A stretch of 64,000 nt of DNA, taken from NCBI RefSeq assembly GCF_021650935.1, contig NZ_CP091244.1, forward strand, positions 1-64,000. Direction: 5' to 3'. Positions 50,966 through 59,301 of the stretch are shown piece by piece; the first letter of the stretch is position 1; every line of letters starts with the position of its first letter. The DNA is from Thiothrix winogradskyi (lineage in GTDB: Bacteria > Pseudomonadota > Gammaproteobacteria > Thiotrichales > Thiotrichaceae). The notes under the pieces are model-generated. The model was given only the letters and a program-made list of their open reading frames with translations, ran no database searches and was not told the origin of the DNA. A program made the translations under genes and the position numbers.

Positions 50966-51502
50966 TCACGCCGAAGCAGCCGTTCTTAACGCTAACTTGG
51001 CGTAGTAATTAGCTGAATAGCTGAAATACGCTCGCTCTTTTTCGGTCAATGCTCGCGTTTGTTTGACGGGATTGCCGACGTATAAATAGCCGCTCAACAG
51101 CCGTTTACCGGGAGGAACCAGACTGCCTGCGCCGATCATTACCTCGTCTTCGACCACTGCGCCATCCAGCACGATAGCGCTCATGCCGACCAAACAGCGG
51201 TTGCCAATAGTGCAAGCGTGTAACACAGCTTTGTGACCGATCGTGACTTCATCGCCAATCAGCAGCGGGCGACCGTCGGGCGAGGAATACGGCCCGCCAT
51301 GCGTGACATGCAGCACCGCGCCGTCTTGCACATTAGTCAAGTTGCCAATGCGAATGTGGTTGATGTCGCCGCGCACTACCGCCATCGGCCACACCGACGA
51401 ACCTTCGCCTAGGGTGGTTTGCCCGCTGACATACGCCATCGGGTCGACATAGGCGGTCGGGTGCAGCGTTGGGGTGTGGTTTTCAAAGGCTTTAACGGTC
51501 AT
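50966..51502 (-). CDS. Gamma-class carbonic anhydrase-like protein
   Basis: A 178-residue left-handed beta-helix protein of the YrdA/CaiE type. Zn-binding His positions appear in INHIRIGN, HVTHGG and EVTIGHKAVLHAC. The ATG at 51502 overlaps the Nudix stop (ATGA), with AGGAT 5-8 bp upstream. Earlier in-frame starts are unsupported. Function as carbonic anhydrase is inferred; many family members are inactive. Confidence 0.85.
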   Translation of the reverse strand: MTVKAFENHTPTLHPTAYVDPMAYVSGQTTLGEGSSVWPMAVVRGDINHIRIGNLTNVQDGAVLHVTHGGPYSSPDGRPLLIGDEVTIGHKAVLHACTIGNRCLVGMSAIVLDGAVVEDEVMIGAGSLVPPGKRLLSGYLYVGNPVKQTRALTEKERAYFSYSANYYAKLALRTAASA

Positions 51503-52092
51503 GAATGGCATCCTAGGGGTGGTTTTTCTAACGCCAGCCATTGTAGGGCAATAATCGCTAGGGATGCTTGGATTTTACCGGCTTTGAGCCATGCCAGCGC
51601 GGTGTGGCGCGGGATGACCGATACGCGAATGTCTTCGTGTTCTTCGGGCAAGCCGTGGATGCCGGTGGGTACAGCGGATAAATCGACGGGGGCGTAGTAC
51701 AGGCTGACGATTTCGGTGGAGCCGCCTGCGCTGGGGTAAAAGTCGATAATGTGTTCCAGCGTGTCGATGGTGCAACCGGCTTCTTCTTGGGCTTCGCGGC
51801 GTGCCACGTCTGCGTTGCTTTCACCGTCTTCGACGATGCCTGCGACGATTTCGACCATCCACGCACCTTGTGCATCCCGCAAGGCAGCACCGGGGCGGAA
51901 TTGCTCAATCACCAACAGCGTATCAGCGACGGGATCGTGTAGCAGCACGGCAACGGCATTGCGGCGCTCGAAAATTTCCCGCCTGACCGTCCCCGACCAA
52001 CCGCCTGCAAACAGCTCGTGGCGGAATTCGTAGGCATCCACGCGGAAAAAGCCTTTGTATAGATTTTGTTGGGAGAGGATGTCGAATTTCAT
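51499..52092 (-). CDS. nudF: ADP-ribose diphosphatase (Nudix)
   Basis: A 197-residue Nudix hydrolase. The Nudix box reads GIVEDGESNADVARREAQEEAGC in parts, ending EEAGC; EIVSLYYAPVDLSA and HEDIRVSVIPRH match NudF. It degrades ADP-ribose. The start at the ATG at 52092 yields the usual MKFDIL beginning. Coupled to the carbonic anhydrase gene by a 4-bp overlap. Confidence 0.92.
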   Translation of the reverse strand: MKFDILSQQNLYKGFFRVDAYEFRHELFAGGWSGTVRREIFERRNAVAVLLHDPVADTLLVIEQFRPGAALRDAQGAWMVEIVAGIVEDGESNADVARREAQEEAGCTIDTLEHIIDFYPSAGGSTEIVSLYYAPVDLSAVPTGIHGLPEEHEDIRVSVIPRHTALAWLKAGKIQASLAIIALQWLALEKPPLGCHS

Positions 52093-52164
52093 GGGGTCTT
52101 GATGGCAGGTTATGGAAGCAGCAGTGTGCAACGTGAGGGATGGAATTGCAATTTGCGGCTCGGC

Positions 52165-52238
52165 GTAGGTCGGACTTTAGTCCGACAATCAGAGAAAGCA
52201 GGCTATTGCGGGCAATGTCGGACTAAAGTCTGACCTAC
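52165..52238. repeat. Palindromic 74-bp element with 23-bp arms
   Basis: GTAGGTCGGACTTTAGTCCG... at 52165-52187 and its near-perfect inverse, ending CTGACCTAC, at 52216-52238 frame a 28-bp loop. Each arm is itself palindromic (TCGGACT-TTA-GTCCGA). Looks like a miniature inverted-repeat or REP-type element in the nudF upstream region. Confidence 0.85.
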
Positions 52239-52370
52239 AAAGGTGGATGCATGATAATTTTGACAATTTTTAGTCGCTTAAAATGATTCATGTGATAGTG
52301 ATCACTTTTTGGCTACACGAGGTTTGTTAAGATCGCGTTCATTGGGGACATTCTTTAAGGAGTGCGGGCT
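52239..52370. other. Intergenic stretch upstream of a possible small gene
   Basis: Part of the 483-bp gap between nudF and the next clear gene. A/T-rich with a run of T; no clear promoter. GGAG at 52359-52362 precedes the small ORF. Confidence 0.35.
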
Positions 52371-52514
52371 ATGACAATCTCAGGCTATGCGAAAGACTCT
52401 ATTAATCAAATAGCTTACCTGTGTTCAGTGATTGAGCGCAGGCTGCCTATCCTGATATTTTTTGAGCGCCGTCCAAATAAACTGTTGGCAAATTCAGCAA
52501 TGAAAAACCAATAA
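52371..52514 (+). CDS. Possible small protein, 47 residues
   Basis: ATG at 52371 with AAGGAG 9-14 bp upstream opens a 47-codon frame, MTISGYAKDSINQIAYLCSV and RRLPILIFFERRPNKLL, to the TAA at 52512. The hydrophobic-basic mix resembles no family I know. Nearby composition supports translation only through the ribosome binding site, so this is a guess. Confidence 0.3.
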   Translation: MTISGYAKDSINQIAYLCSVIERRLPILIFFERRPNKLLANSAMKNQ

Positions 52515-52575
52515 CTTAAATTGATTATTTGCAAGTTTTTATAATTTACCTATACTTTTAATTGGAAATTTCATC

Positions 52576-53205
52576 ATGAATCATAAATCAATCATATTAA
52601 CAATAGCAATATCAAGCATGATTAACAATACATTCGCAGGTACGGCATCAGATCATTACTGTAAATCTGTTGAAAATAATAAAAATATATTAAATATAAA
52701 TTATCCGGGATATCCTATTGATTATGAGGGTAAAGCGGGATTTTTTATTGAAGGTTCAGAAAAATCTCCACTTAAAGGAGTTTCTTATGAGGTTAAATAT
52801 AACACTTGTACTTTAACAACAGGAAATACAACATTAGAATACACAAATTCAGAAGCAATGAGGTTAAGCCAGAAAGAACTTGCTAACGGTTTATTGGTTT
52901 GCAACTCAGATCCAAATAATTACGATCAAGAAACTTTAAATTCACTTGGTATAGAATCAGACAGTGGTATTTCCATAACTACATTTCAGAAATTTGACTC
53001 AAAAGGAAAGGAAATGTCACTAAACACTGTAGGTGTTTTTCAGGGTGAAATTTCAATGTTAAAAATATTTTTTCCAAATGTAAAAAATGAATTTGTTATA
53101 ATGACTCACTCAAAAACTATAGATAGTGTTTTTGTTAAGAAAGATGATATAAATGACTTGCCTATTTATATCACAGAATATTTATGTGGTACGGATATGT
53201 CTTAA
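52576..53205 (+). CDS. Secreted protein, unknown
   Basis: A 209-residue protein, strongly A/T-rich, with a Sec signal peptide (KSIILTIAISSMINNTFAG) and no membrane domain. Segments VENNKNILNINYPGYPIDYEG, YNTCTLTTGNTTLEYTNSE and SDSGISITTFQKFDSKG do not match a family I can name. Probably acquired. It stands between the small ORF and the VapBC-type module. Confidence 0.6.
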   Translation: MNHKSIILTIAISSMINNTFAGTASDHYCKSVENNKNILNINYPGYPIDYEGKAGFFIEGSEKSPLKGVSYEVKYNTCTLTTGNTTLEYTNSEAMRLSQKELANGLLVCNSDPNNYDQETLNSLGIESDSGISITTFQKFDSKGKEMSLNTVGVFQGEISMLKIFFPNVKNEFVIMTHSKTIDSVFVKKDDINDLPIYITEYLCGTDMS

Positions 53206-53309
53206 TTCTTTGAGTTGATTCAAATGCCAACAAGTTGCTCGACGACGGACGCGGTGACAGCCCGCGACTCTAATTTGACTACTCCCCGCCGCGCCCGTCA
53301 GATTTAACG

Positions 53310-53720
53310 TTAAACCTTATACTCAAATGGATTCAATAACGGCACATCAAAAGATTCAAAATCAGTGACATTCCTAGTAACCACCACCAGCTTATTGACT
53401 TTGGCAATAGCTGCAATCATTGCATCCTCATATAAGGTGTCAGATTTTCTATGCATCAGCTTTGCCCAAGTACGAAAAGCCGCTCCATCCAACGTTAAGA
53501 TATTATAGGTGGTCGCGACGGCATCCAGCCATTCTTCCAATTCAATGGCACGTTGGACATTTTGATCCCGTGTGATTTCTATACCCGCTTGAATTTCGGC
53601 TAATGTCACCGACGAGAGGTATAAATCTTTATCATCGACCGACTGAAGCCATGCAACCACTGCCCCATGCGGTTTCTGCCGCCGTAATTCAGAGACAACA
53701 TTGGTATCCAATAAATACAT
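53310..53720 (-). CDS. vapC: VapC-type PIN-domain toxin
   Basis: A 136-residue PIN-domain RNase. Acidic residues: Asp in YLLDTNVVSELRR, Glu in VTLAEIQAGIE, Asp in SDTLYEDAMIAAIAK and the final VTRNVTDFESF. Downstream of a Phd-type antitoxin with a 3-bp gap on the minus strand. Typical toxin length. Confidence 0.93.
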   Translation of the reverse strand: MYLLDTNVVSELRRQKPHGAVVAWLQSVDDKDLYLSSVTLAEIQAGIEITRDQNVQRAIELEEWLDAVATTYNILTLDGAAFRTWAKLMHRKSDTLYEDAMIAAIAKVNKLVVVTRNVTDFESFDVPLLNPFEYKV

Positions 53721-53723
53721 GAT

Positions 53724-53981
53724 TCACAGAACCTCTTGCACACGTCTTCTCCGCGCCTGCCCCCGCTCCGGCAACACCAGATCACCCCGCCCCTGATCAG
53801 ACAACAATAAATCTTTCAGTGATGGTTTTGCCGCCGCTTGGAGTCTGCGCCACACATCAACCGGGACAAGCACCGCCGCTTCAGCACCACGCCGCGTAAC
53901 GACTTGCGGCCCTTGTGCGAGACACGCATCCAAAAACTCACTAAACCGAGCCTTAGCATCTTGAACAGCCCACGTTTGCAT
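53724..53981 (-). CDS. Phd/YefM-type antitoxin of the VapC module
   Basis: An 85-residue protein with a Phd-like N-terminus (VQDAKARFSEFLDACLAQGP, VVTRRGAEAAVLVPVDVWRRL) and a C-terminal segment rich in basic and acidic residues (DQGRGDLVLPERGQARRRRVQ in parts). It partners the VapC gene that follows. Operator-like direct repeats lie 15 bp upstream. Confidence 0.9.
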   Translation of the reverse strand: MQTWAVQDAKARFSEFLDACLAQGPQVVTRRGAEAAVLVPVDVWRRLQAAAKPSLKDLLLSDQGRGDLVLPERGQARRRRVQEVL

Positions 53982-53995
53982 AACAACACCTCTAA

Positions 53996-54016
53996 ATGAC
54001 CAGTTACATGACTAGT
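53996..54016. promoter_or_regulatory. Candidate antitoxin operator, direct repeats
   Basis: ATGACCAGT at 53996-54004 and ATGACTAGT at 54008-54016 are 12 bp apart, start to start, and lie 15-35 bp upstream of the Phd-type antitoxin start. Spacing of one helical turn fits a dimeric Phd-type repressor. Confidence 0.45.
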
Positions 54017-54101
54017 CTATGTTGCCTGCTTGCAAAAAACAAGAACAACCTGCCGGATTCCTTTTCCTTCTGATAATCAAACTTGTACTCAAATTTTGCT
54101 C

Positions 54102-54129
54102 TTGTATCACACTACAATGTAATTATAAT
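54102..54129 (+). promoter_or_regulatory. Strong promoter for brnTA
   Basis: TTGTAT at 54102-54107 and a perfect TATAAT at 54124-54129 are separated by 16 bp. The predicted transcription start falls at or next to the brnT ATG at 54136, so the message may be leaderless; no ribosome binding site is visible. ACTACAATGTAATT between the boxes is partly symmetric and may be the BrnA site. Confidence 0.6.
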
Positions 54130-54135
54130 AATGCC

Positions 54136-54432
54136 ATGAGTAGCCTGAAATTTGAGTGGGATGAACGCAAAAACATCCTAAACCAGAAAAAGCACAATGG
54201 TATCTCCTTCAAAGAGGCGGAATCTGTGTTTGCCGATGATTTTGGTCTTCTTATCCCCGACCCAGATCACTCGGAAGGCGAAGAACGCTTCATTTTGATG
54301 GGAGTCAGTGCGTATTCGCGGCTGCTAGTTGTCTGCCACTGTGAACGTGATCACGACACGATCCGAATCATTTCCGCACGAAAAGCAGACAAATTTGAAC
54401 GACGGCAATATGAAGGTGGTCGCCATGCGTGA
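54136..54432 (+). CDS. brnT: BrnT-family ribonuclease toxin
   Basis: A 98-residue RelE-fold toxin of the BrnT type. Signatures: KFEWDERKNILNQKKHNGISF, EAESVFADDFGLLIPDPDH, GEERFILMGVSAYSRLLVV and the C-terminal RIISARKADKFERRQYEGG. Length is normal for BrnT. BrnA follows, overlapping by 8 bp, toxin first, which is the normal brnTA order. Confidence 0.94.
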   Translation: MSSLKFEWDERKNILNQKKHNGISFKEAESVFADDFGLLIPDPDHSEGEERFILMGVSAYSRLLVVCHCERDHDTIRIISARKADKFERRQYEGGRHA

Positions 54433-54634
54433 AACTTATGATTTTTCAAACGCCATCAAAAATCCCTACGCTAAACGGATGAAGCAACAAATCACCATCC
54501 GTATAGACCAAGATACCGTGGATTACTTTAAAGCGATGGCTGACGATAAAGGCATTCCTTATCAGAGCCTTATCAATTTGTACCTGCGTGACTGTGCAAA
54601 CACACACAAACAATTGGATATATCGTGGGCGTGA
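54425..54634 (+). CDS. brnA: BrnA-family antitoxin
   Basis: A 69-residue protein with the BrnA pattern: AIKNPYAKRMKQQITIRIDQDTVDYF, split here as NPYAKRMKQQ and RIDQDTVDYFKAMADDKG, then GIPYQSLINLYLRDCA, a ribbon-helix-helix fold that binds BrnT and the promoter. GAAGGTGG lies before the ATG at 54425. Coupled with brnT. Confidence 0.93.
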   Translation: MRETYDFSNAIKNPYAKRMKQQITIRIDQDTVDYFKAMADDKGIPYQSLINLYLRDCANTHKQLDISWA

Positions 54635-54678
54635 AAATACGTATAGTGCAACCATAGCAACTGCGGAGCAAAACAATC

Positions 54679-54903
54679 ATGGCAACAGTAGATCTGATTA
54701 CAGAACACACACGCCGCCTACCGGAAAGTGTCCAGCGTGAAATCCTGAGTTTTGTTGAGTTCCTTTTCAACAAATACAACAAAGTCTCTGCGCAAGCACC
54801 ATCCGTGGGCAAACGACAAGCTGGTTTACATGCGGGCAGTGCTGTGATGGCAGACGATTTTGATGCTCCATTGCCGGACTCCTTCTGGTTAGGTGCAGAA
54901 TGA
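54679..54903 (+). CDS. DUF2281 family antitoxin
   Basis: A 74-residue protein: N-terminal helix-rich part LPESVQREILSFVEFLFNKYN (in parts), a conserved DUF2281 pattern, and the C-terminal acidic motif DDFDAPLPDSFWLGAE that binds PIN toxins. Overlaps the following VapC gene by 4 bp. The ribosome binding site GCGGAGCA precedes the ATG. Confidence 0.88.
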   Translation: MATVDLITEHTRRLPESVQREILSFVEFLFNKYNKVSAQAPSVGKRQAGLHAGSAVMADDFDAPLPDSFWLGAE

Positions 54904-55286
54904 GGCTATTGCTGGATACCCATACCTTTCTATGGTGGGATAGTCAGGAAGACAAATTGCCACCTGCGGTATTGGCGTTATGCCAAGATACCCAGCACGA
55001 GCTATTTTTGAGCGTTGCCAGTATTTGGGAAATGCAAATCAAGCACAACTTAGGAAAATTGGCATTGCATCTACCACTAGAGAAGCTGGTGCTTGAACAA
55101 GTTCAAAAGAATGCTTTACAGATATTGCCAATACAAATGAATCATGTTTTAGGCTTGTCAGCGTTGCCTGATGTACATAAAGACCCGTTCGACCGACTTT
55201 TAATCGCCCAAGCCAATGTTGAGAGAATGACCCTATTGAGTGGTGATGGTGTTTTTAAGAACTATCCCGTACAGCTTTTTTGGTAG
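54900..55286 (+). CDS. VapC-type PIN-domain toxin, second module
   Basis: A 128-residue PIN-domain toxin. Acidic residues in LLDTHTFLWWDSQEDKL, ASIWEMQIKHNLGKL, and DPFDRLLIAQA; the segment LLSGDGVFKNYPV is at the C-terminus. This DTHTFLWW group partners with DUF2281 antitoxins, which is exactly what precedes it. Confidence 0.92.
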   Translation: MRLLLDTHTFLWWDSQEDKLPPAVLALCQDTQHELFLSVASIWEMQIKHNLGKLALHLPLEKLVLEQVQKNALQILPIQMNHVLGLSALPDVHKDPFDRLLIAQANVERMTLLSGDGVFKNYPVQLFW

Positions 55287-55306
55287 AGATTAATTTCACC
55301 AAAAAG

Positions 55307-56458
55307 TCACAGACCATCCAACGCCGAGCGTAACCGCATCGCCTTCCCCACCCCCGCCAACAACACCGTTTTGGCAGAAAGGGTACGCAAACGCTGGTTT
55401 GCCCGTCGGTCAAAGCGTTCAACCGCCACCACATGCCCAAAAAGTCCGGGCAATGCCACCGAATGCGCAACATTAATACCCGCTTCCGCCGCCAATCTCA
55501 ACGACGCATGTTCAATCAAACCAAGGTCAATGTTTGCCCCACGCGGGAATTTGGCAATCCAGTCCTTGCCCGCCATTGTCACCAAAGCTTTGGGGTGCGC
55601 CCCGCCCATCGTTTTGGTCGTTCCCGCAATCAGCTTTTCCTGCTCGGTCAATGGTTCATTCGCGTCAATCCGCTCAATCAATGCCTGCAAAGCGTGAATC
55701 GAGTCAGCACTCGGCAATGGCTCGCCCCGATGCGGCACATAGCGGGATTGCTCAACAGAAAACCCCAACGCCCCGAAGCGATGATCACCCGCGTAATACA
55801 GAAAGTCCAAAGCCGTTGCCCGTGGTGGATTATCAATGAAACGGATTGCCCGCTCACCCCAACGGTCAGGCATGGCATCATCCAACGCGCCAAACAGCCG
55901 ATCACGTACCGTGGGTGTTAGAACAGCACGTTGCAACGGCATATCGCCCGATAACGAGTAGCCGTTTGCCAACCAACTACGCTCGTAGACAAACGCCACG
56001 CCTCGCCCGCCCAATGCCAGCGATGCCGTACCCACCCGCACGGGAGTCTGCGGGTCAGTCAAACTCCAAACCGCCAATTCATTACCCGGTAGCATTTTCT
56101 GTGTACTCATAAACGCCCCTTCGGCAGTTCCACAGCTAAACCTCTCACTCTGCCCTTCAAATCCCGCCTCGCGCTGATGCCTCATTGCCACGATGGTGAC
56201 GCTATCCGCCGCCGCATCTACCCGATACAAAGCAACATAGCCATCATTGCCAAAGCCAATAAGCAACTCTCGAAAATCAGCGGGTAAGTGTTCTTCTGGG
56301 CAAGGGCGACCCAACAGCGGGAATGCCGCAAGCTGGTCAATAGCGGTAGTGATGCGTTCAGCCGCACGTTGCGCAGCGCGTGGGTTTTTCTCTTCGATGA
56401 ATGCCCGCAGCCGGATAAAATCGTCCCATGCACGGCGGGTAATGCTTATTTGTGGCAC
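55307..56458 (-). CDS. In-frame fusion of a ParE/RelE toxin to a truncated HipA kinase
   Basis: One open frame of 383 residues. Residues 1-100 are a ParE/RelE-type toxin (TRRAWDDFIRLRAFIEEKNP, FPLLGRPCPEEHL, ALYRVDAAADSVTIVAMRHQ), which would normally stop near EAGF. Instead 16 codons of linker lead to Met117 (at 56110, with AAGGGG before it) and a HipA N-terminal domain plus the P-loop part of the kinase (GTTKTMGGAHPKALV, WIAKFPRG, EHASLRLAAEAG, VAVERFDRR). It stops after LSAKTVLLAGVGKAM; the catalytic Asp loop and the DFG-like part are missing. So HipA cannot be an active kinase; the toxin half may still work. Starts with GTG, overlapping the antitoxin gene by 13 bp. Confidence 0.85.
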   Translation of the reverse strand: MPQISITRRAWDDFIRLRAFIEEKNPRAAQRAAERITTAIDQLAAFPLLGRPCPEEHLPADFRELLIGFGNDGYVALYRVDAAADSVTIVAMRHQREAGFEGQSERFSCGTAEGAFMSTQKMLPGNELAVWSLTDPQTPVRVGTASLALGGRGVAFVYERSWLANGYSLSGDMPLQRAVLTPTVRDRLFGALDDAMPDRWGERAIRFIDNPPRATALDFLYYAGDHRFGALGFSVEQSRYVPHRGEPLPSADSIHALQALIERIDANEPLTEQEKLIAGTTKTMGGAHPKALVTMAGKDWIAKFPRGANIDLGLIEHASLRLAAEAGINVAHSVALPGLFGHVVAVERFDRRANQRLRTLSAKTVLLAGVGKAMRLRSALDGL

Positions 56459-56721
56459 TTAGGGGCTTCCTTCTCGGCGGTGGTTCCCCATGTGCTGATC
56501 CAGCTTTTCGCCTCATTCCAAGTGACGTGCAAGCCATCTTGCTGGTACTCATTCCAAGAAATCAGCGCATCCGCGTAAACGGAGGCTTTGCGTTCTTCCT
56601 GCTCAATGTAGCGGTTGATGGCTTCCACCATCACCCAATGTGGGGTACGCCGTTTGCTGTCGGCAACTTGCCGCAGCCGGGTGCTAATGTCATCGCTCAA
56701 CTTCACAGAGGTGGTTGCCAT
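56446..56721 (-). CDS. Ribbon-helix-helix antitoxin of the ParE module
   Basis: A 91-residue CopG/ParD-like protein, MATTSVKLSDDISTRLRQVA at the N-terminus (RHH strand and helices), then PHWVMVEAINRYIEQEERK and a C-terminal helix binding the toxin (YADALISWNEYQQDG). AGAAAG lies upstream of the ATG at 56721. The 3' end overlaps the toxin frame by 13 bp. Confidence 0.9.
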   Translation of the reverse strand: MATTSVKLSDDISTRLRQVADSKRRTPHWVMVEAINRYIEQEERKASVYADALISWNEYQQDGLHVTWNEAKSWISTWGTTAEKEAPKCHK

Positions 56722-56799
56722 TTTGCTTTCTCCAGTGTTAAAAGGTAACACCTAGTAATAATAGAGCCAGCATAGCGCAGGCAACCAATGGCGGCAATA

Positions 56800-57807
56800 T
56801 CAACGCAAACGCTTCATCAAATAACACAAGCAATCCTGCCGGATAATGGTTTCATCCAGCGTCAGCATGGCGGGCATTAGCGGCTGCTTGAGTTGGATGC
56901 GCCGTTGCTCGCGGGTGAAGAAATGCTCCCCGACTTCGACACCTTCATCATCCCAAGCATACAAACGCGCCTGCGGATGGAGAGTGGTGGCAAACGCCGT
57001 CCCCGCCGCTAATTCCGAGAAATTGTAACGGTCGAGTGCCGGTAACAGTTGAATATCCACCATCGGGTCAATAAAACTGAAACTGTATTGTTCCGGCAAT
57101 GTCACCCGCGCCACCGTTTGGTAAATCTGCATGTCGTGCGGCGGTAGCGGGTGATCTGGCAATTCCTGCAAGTGCAATACCGCATCCAAAAATTCCAGCA
57201 CATGCTCAACCCCGTGCGCCACACCGGGTTTGCCACATTCCACCGTCACTGCCGGGCAATGCGGCGCAAACGCCATCGACTGTACCCCACGCGGCGTTTC
57301 AAAATACACCGCAATATTGGCGAACAACCGCGCCAATTGCAGCGCACGATTATCCAGTACATTGACACAGCCGTAATGCGGATTTTTGCCGGTATTATTG
57401 TGAACGTCGATGCTGGCAAACAAACCTTTGCCCAGCATAATGTCGGTCACTTGCGCCATTAAGCGGGTTTCATCGCAATCCCCTAACGCGCTGCCCGGCC
57501 ACACCCGGTTATAGTCGGGTTGACCTTGCAAACGGCGTTTCCCAAACGTCGCTGCTTCAATATTGCCAAAAAATACCGACAGCGAACGCGGTAACGCTTG
57601 CGTCTGGTACTTCTGCAACAGTTGCTGAATCGCAAAAAAACCGGTGTCTTCATTGCCGTGCAATAGCACCGAAATAAACACACGCGGCTCACGCTTGCCC
57701 TGCAAATGCAACAGCGTTGGGTTTGGCATCAAAGTGTGCAAATCACGCGGGCTGCGCAACGCAAAAAAGCCCGCTGGTAAGGTATCCAATTCAGTCAATG
57801 TCAGCAT
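56800..57807 (-). CDS. M14-family succinylglutamate desuccinylase/aspartoacylase-like protein
   Basis: A 335-residue zinc hydrolase. The Zn ligands read LHGNEDTG (His, Glu) and DVHNNTG (His), with the Arg in RRLQGQPDYNRVWPG and the catalytic Glu in VTVECGKPG. It probably removes an acyl group from an amino acid. The next gene on the same strand is a glutamate-cysteine-ligase-like protein 12 bp upstream, so they probably cooperate in a small-molecule pathway. Confidence 0.88.
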   Translation of the reverse strand: MLTLTELDTLPAGFFALRSPRDLHTLMPNPTLLHLQGKREPRVFISVLLHGNEDTGFFAIQQLLQKYQTQALPRSLSVFFGNIEAATFGKRRLQGQPDYNRVWPGSALGDCDETRLMAQVTDIMLGKGLFASIDVHNNTGKNPHYGCVNVLDNRALQLARLFANIAVYFETPRGVQSMAFAPHCPAVTVECGKPGVAHGVEHVLEFLDAVLHLQELPDHPLPPHDMQIYQTVARVTLPEQYSFSFIDPMVDIQLLPALDRYNFSELAAGTAFATTLHPQARLYAWDDEGVEVGEHFFTREQRRIQLKQPLMPAMLTLDETIIRQDCLCYLMKRLR

Positions 57808-57819
57808 GTGTGGTTGTTC

Positions 57820-59238
57820 TCAATCCATAGCCCAAGTGTGAACAGGTGTGTGAGTACGCTGCAAGCGCACATAATCCAGCAATAGTCGGTAAAAACTGCC
57901 CTGAGTCCGCGCCAGATGACGCTGTTGCCACACCGCCCCGGTTTGCCCAGTTTCAATCCGTGCTGCAATAATACTCAGATAATGGCGAATATCCACCTCC
58001 GCAATTCCCAATTGTGCCAAACCATCTGCTGCTTGCGGCAATAGCTCATCCAGCATCAATGGCGGCACCTGCCATTCCTGACGCTGCCAACGCAAGGAAG
58101 CATCCAAACCCACCCGCGCCGCGTTATAGAAATTTTCCCGTGCGGTGGCAAATGCCATCGGCAAGGGTTCGCCAGCACACAATTGCGCCGCGATATACTG
58201 GGTCAACCCGTAAAATAACGCCGCATTCGCCAGCATATCCGGCACACTAGGGCCTGCGGGCAAAATGCGGTGTTCGAGACGAATATGCGGCGTACCGTCA
58301 GGATCAAACCCCACCAACGGGCGATTCCAACGCCAGACCACGCCATTGTGCAAGCGCAAGTGGGCAAAGCGTTCGGCGGGTTCATCCAGCAACTCCGGCA
58401 ATAACACCGGGTAAATGTCGCGGTTCTCCTCAAAACATTCCGCAATACTGTTATCTGCAAACCCCGAACCGAAACTCACCCGTGCCGGACTCTCGCGCCC
58501 GGCATCCACCGCTTGCTCAAACACCGGAATCCGCGTTTCCTGCCACAAGGCACGCCCGAACAGAAACGGCGAATTCCCCGCCACCGCCATGATCGGTGCG
58601 GATGCAATCAGTGCCGCATTGTAGAAATGATGGGCAACGTCTGCCGACACTTGCCAATGCACCTGAAGCGATGTCGTCACCGCTTCCAGCATCACATTAT
58701 CGTGGTGAATGTGCAGTGATTCGCGCCCATCAATTGCCATGCGCAACGGTCGCCCCTGCCGCGCTTTGAGGATTTCAGCATTCAACACATGGTAGCGGTT
58801 GGAATCGGTCATGGTCGCCAACCCAAAATCACTTTGCACCGCACTGGGCAAAATGCCGATCAGTAAGAAGTTTGCATCGACGGTTTGCGCCGCAGTATTC
58901 GCACGATCCAACAATTCACGCAGGGAAGTTTCAAATTCAGACAACATCAACGCCGTCAGCGGGCGCGGGGAAGTATTCAGCTCAATATTAAACTTTGCCA
59001 GTTCCGTGGTCGCCAGCGGGCTGTTTAATGCCTGTAAGAACGCGGTATTGCAAGACAAGGGGCGTAAATGTGCATCCGTGAGCCAGCCTTCCAACTCAAA
59101 GCCACCCATTGCCGCTTGCTGTGAAAACTTCCCAGCCGTTAGCTGTTCACGCAGCAAGCGGGTTTCAGCATCCAAACGCTGCGCGTATTCCCGCCAGTCT
59201 TCAGGACTAAAATGGTCGTGCGCAATTTCCTGACCCAT
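57820..59238 (-). CDS. GCS2-like glutamate-cysteine ligase family protein
   Basis: A 472-residue ATP-grasp-like (GCS2) protein. Motifs: GGFELEGWLTDAHLRP, FNIELNTSPRPL, ILPSAVQSDFGLATMTDSNRY (in part) and HLQVHWQVSA, MAVAGNSPFLFGRALWQE and LEHRILPAGPSVPDM. Family members ligate an amino acid to a gamma-glutamyl-type acceptor; the true product is unknown. Upstream of the M14 gene. Normal length for this group. Confidence 0.85.
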   Translation of the reverse strand: MGQEIAHDHFSPEDWREYAQRLDAETRLLREQLTAGKFSQQAAMGGFELEGWLTDAHLRPLSCNTAFLQALNSPLATTELAKFNIELNTSPRPLTALMLSEFETSLRELLDRANTAAQTVDANFLLIGILPSAVQSDFGLATMTDSNRYHVLNAEILKARQGRPLRMAIDGRESLHIHHDNVMLEAVTTSLQVHWQVSADVAHHFYNAALIASAPIMAVAGNSPFLFGRALWQETRIPVFEQAVDAGRESPARVSFGSGFADNSIAECFEENRDIYPVLLPELLDEPAERFAHLRLHNGVVWRWNRPLVGFDPDGTPHIRLEHRILPAGPSVPDMLANAALFYGLTQYIAAQLCAGEPLPMAFATARENFYNAARVGLDASLRWQRQEWQVPPLMLDELLPQAADGLAQLGIAEVDIRHYLSIIAARIETGQTGAVWQQRHLARTQGSFYRLLLDYVRLQRTHTPVHTWAMD

Positions 59239-59301
59239 CTGTCACCTCCCCTAAGCATGAAGTAATTATGCCACGTTTAAGGGCTTAGTGATTGACACTC
59301 G

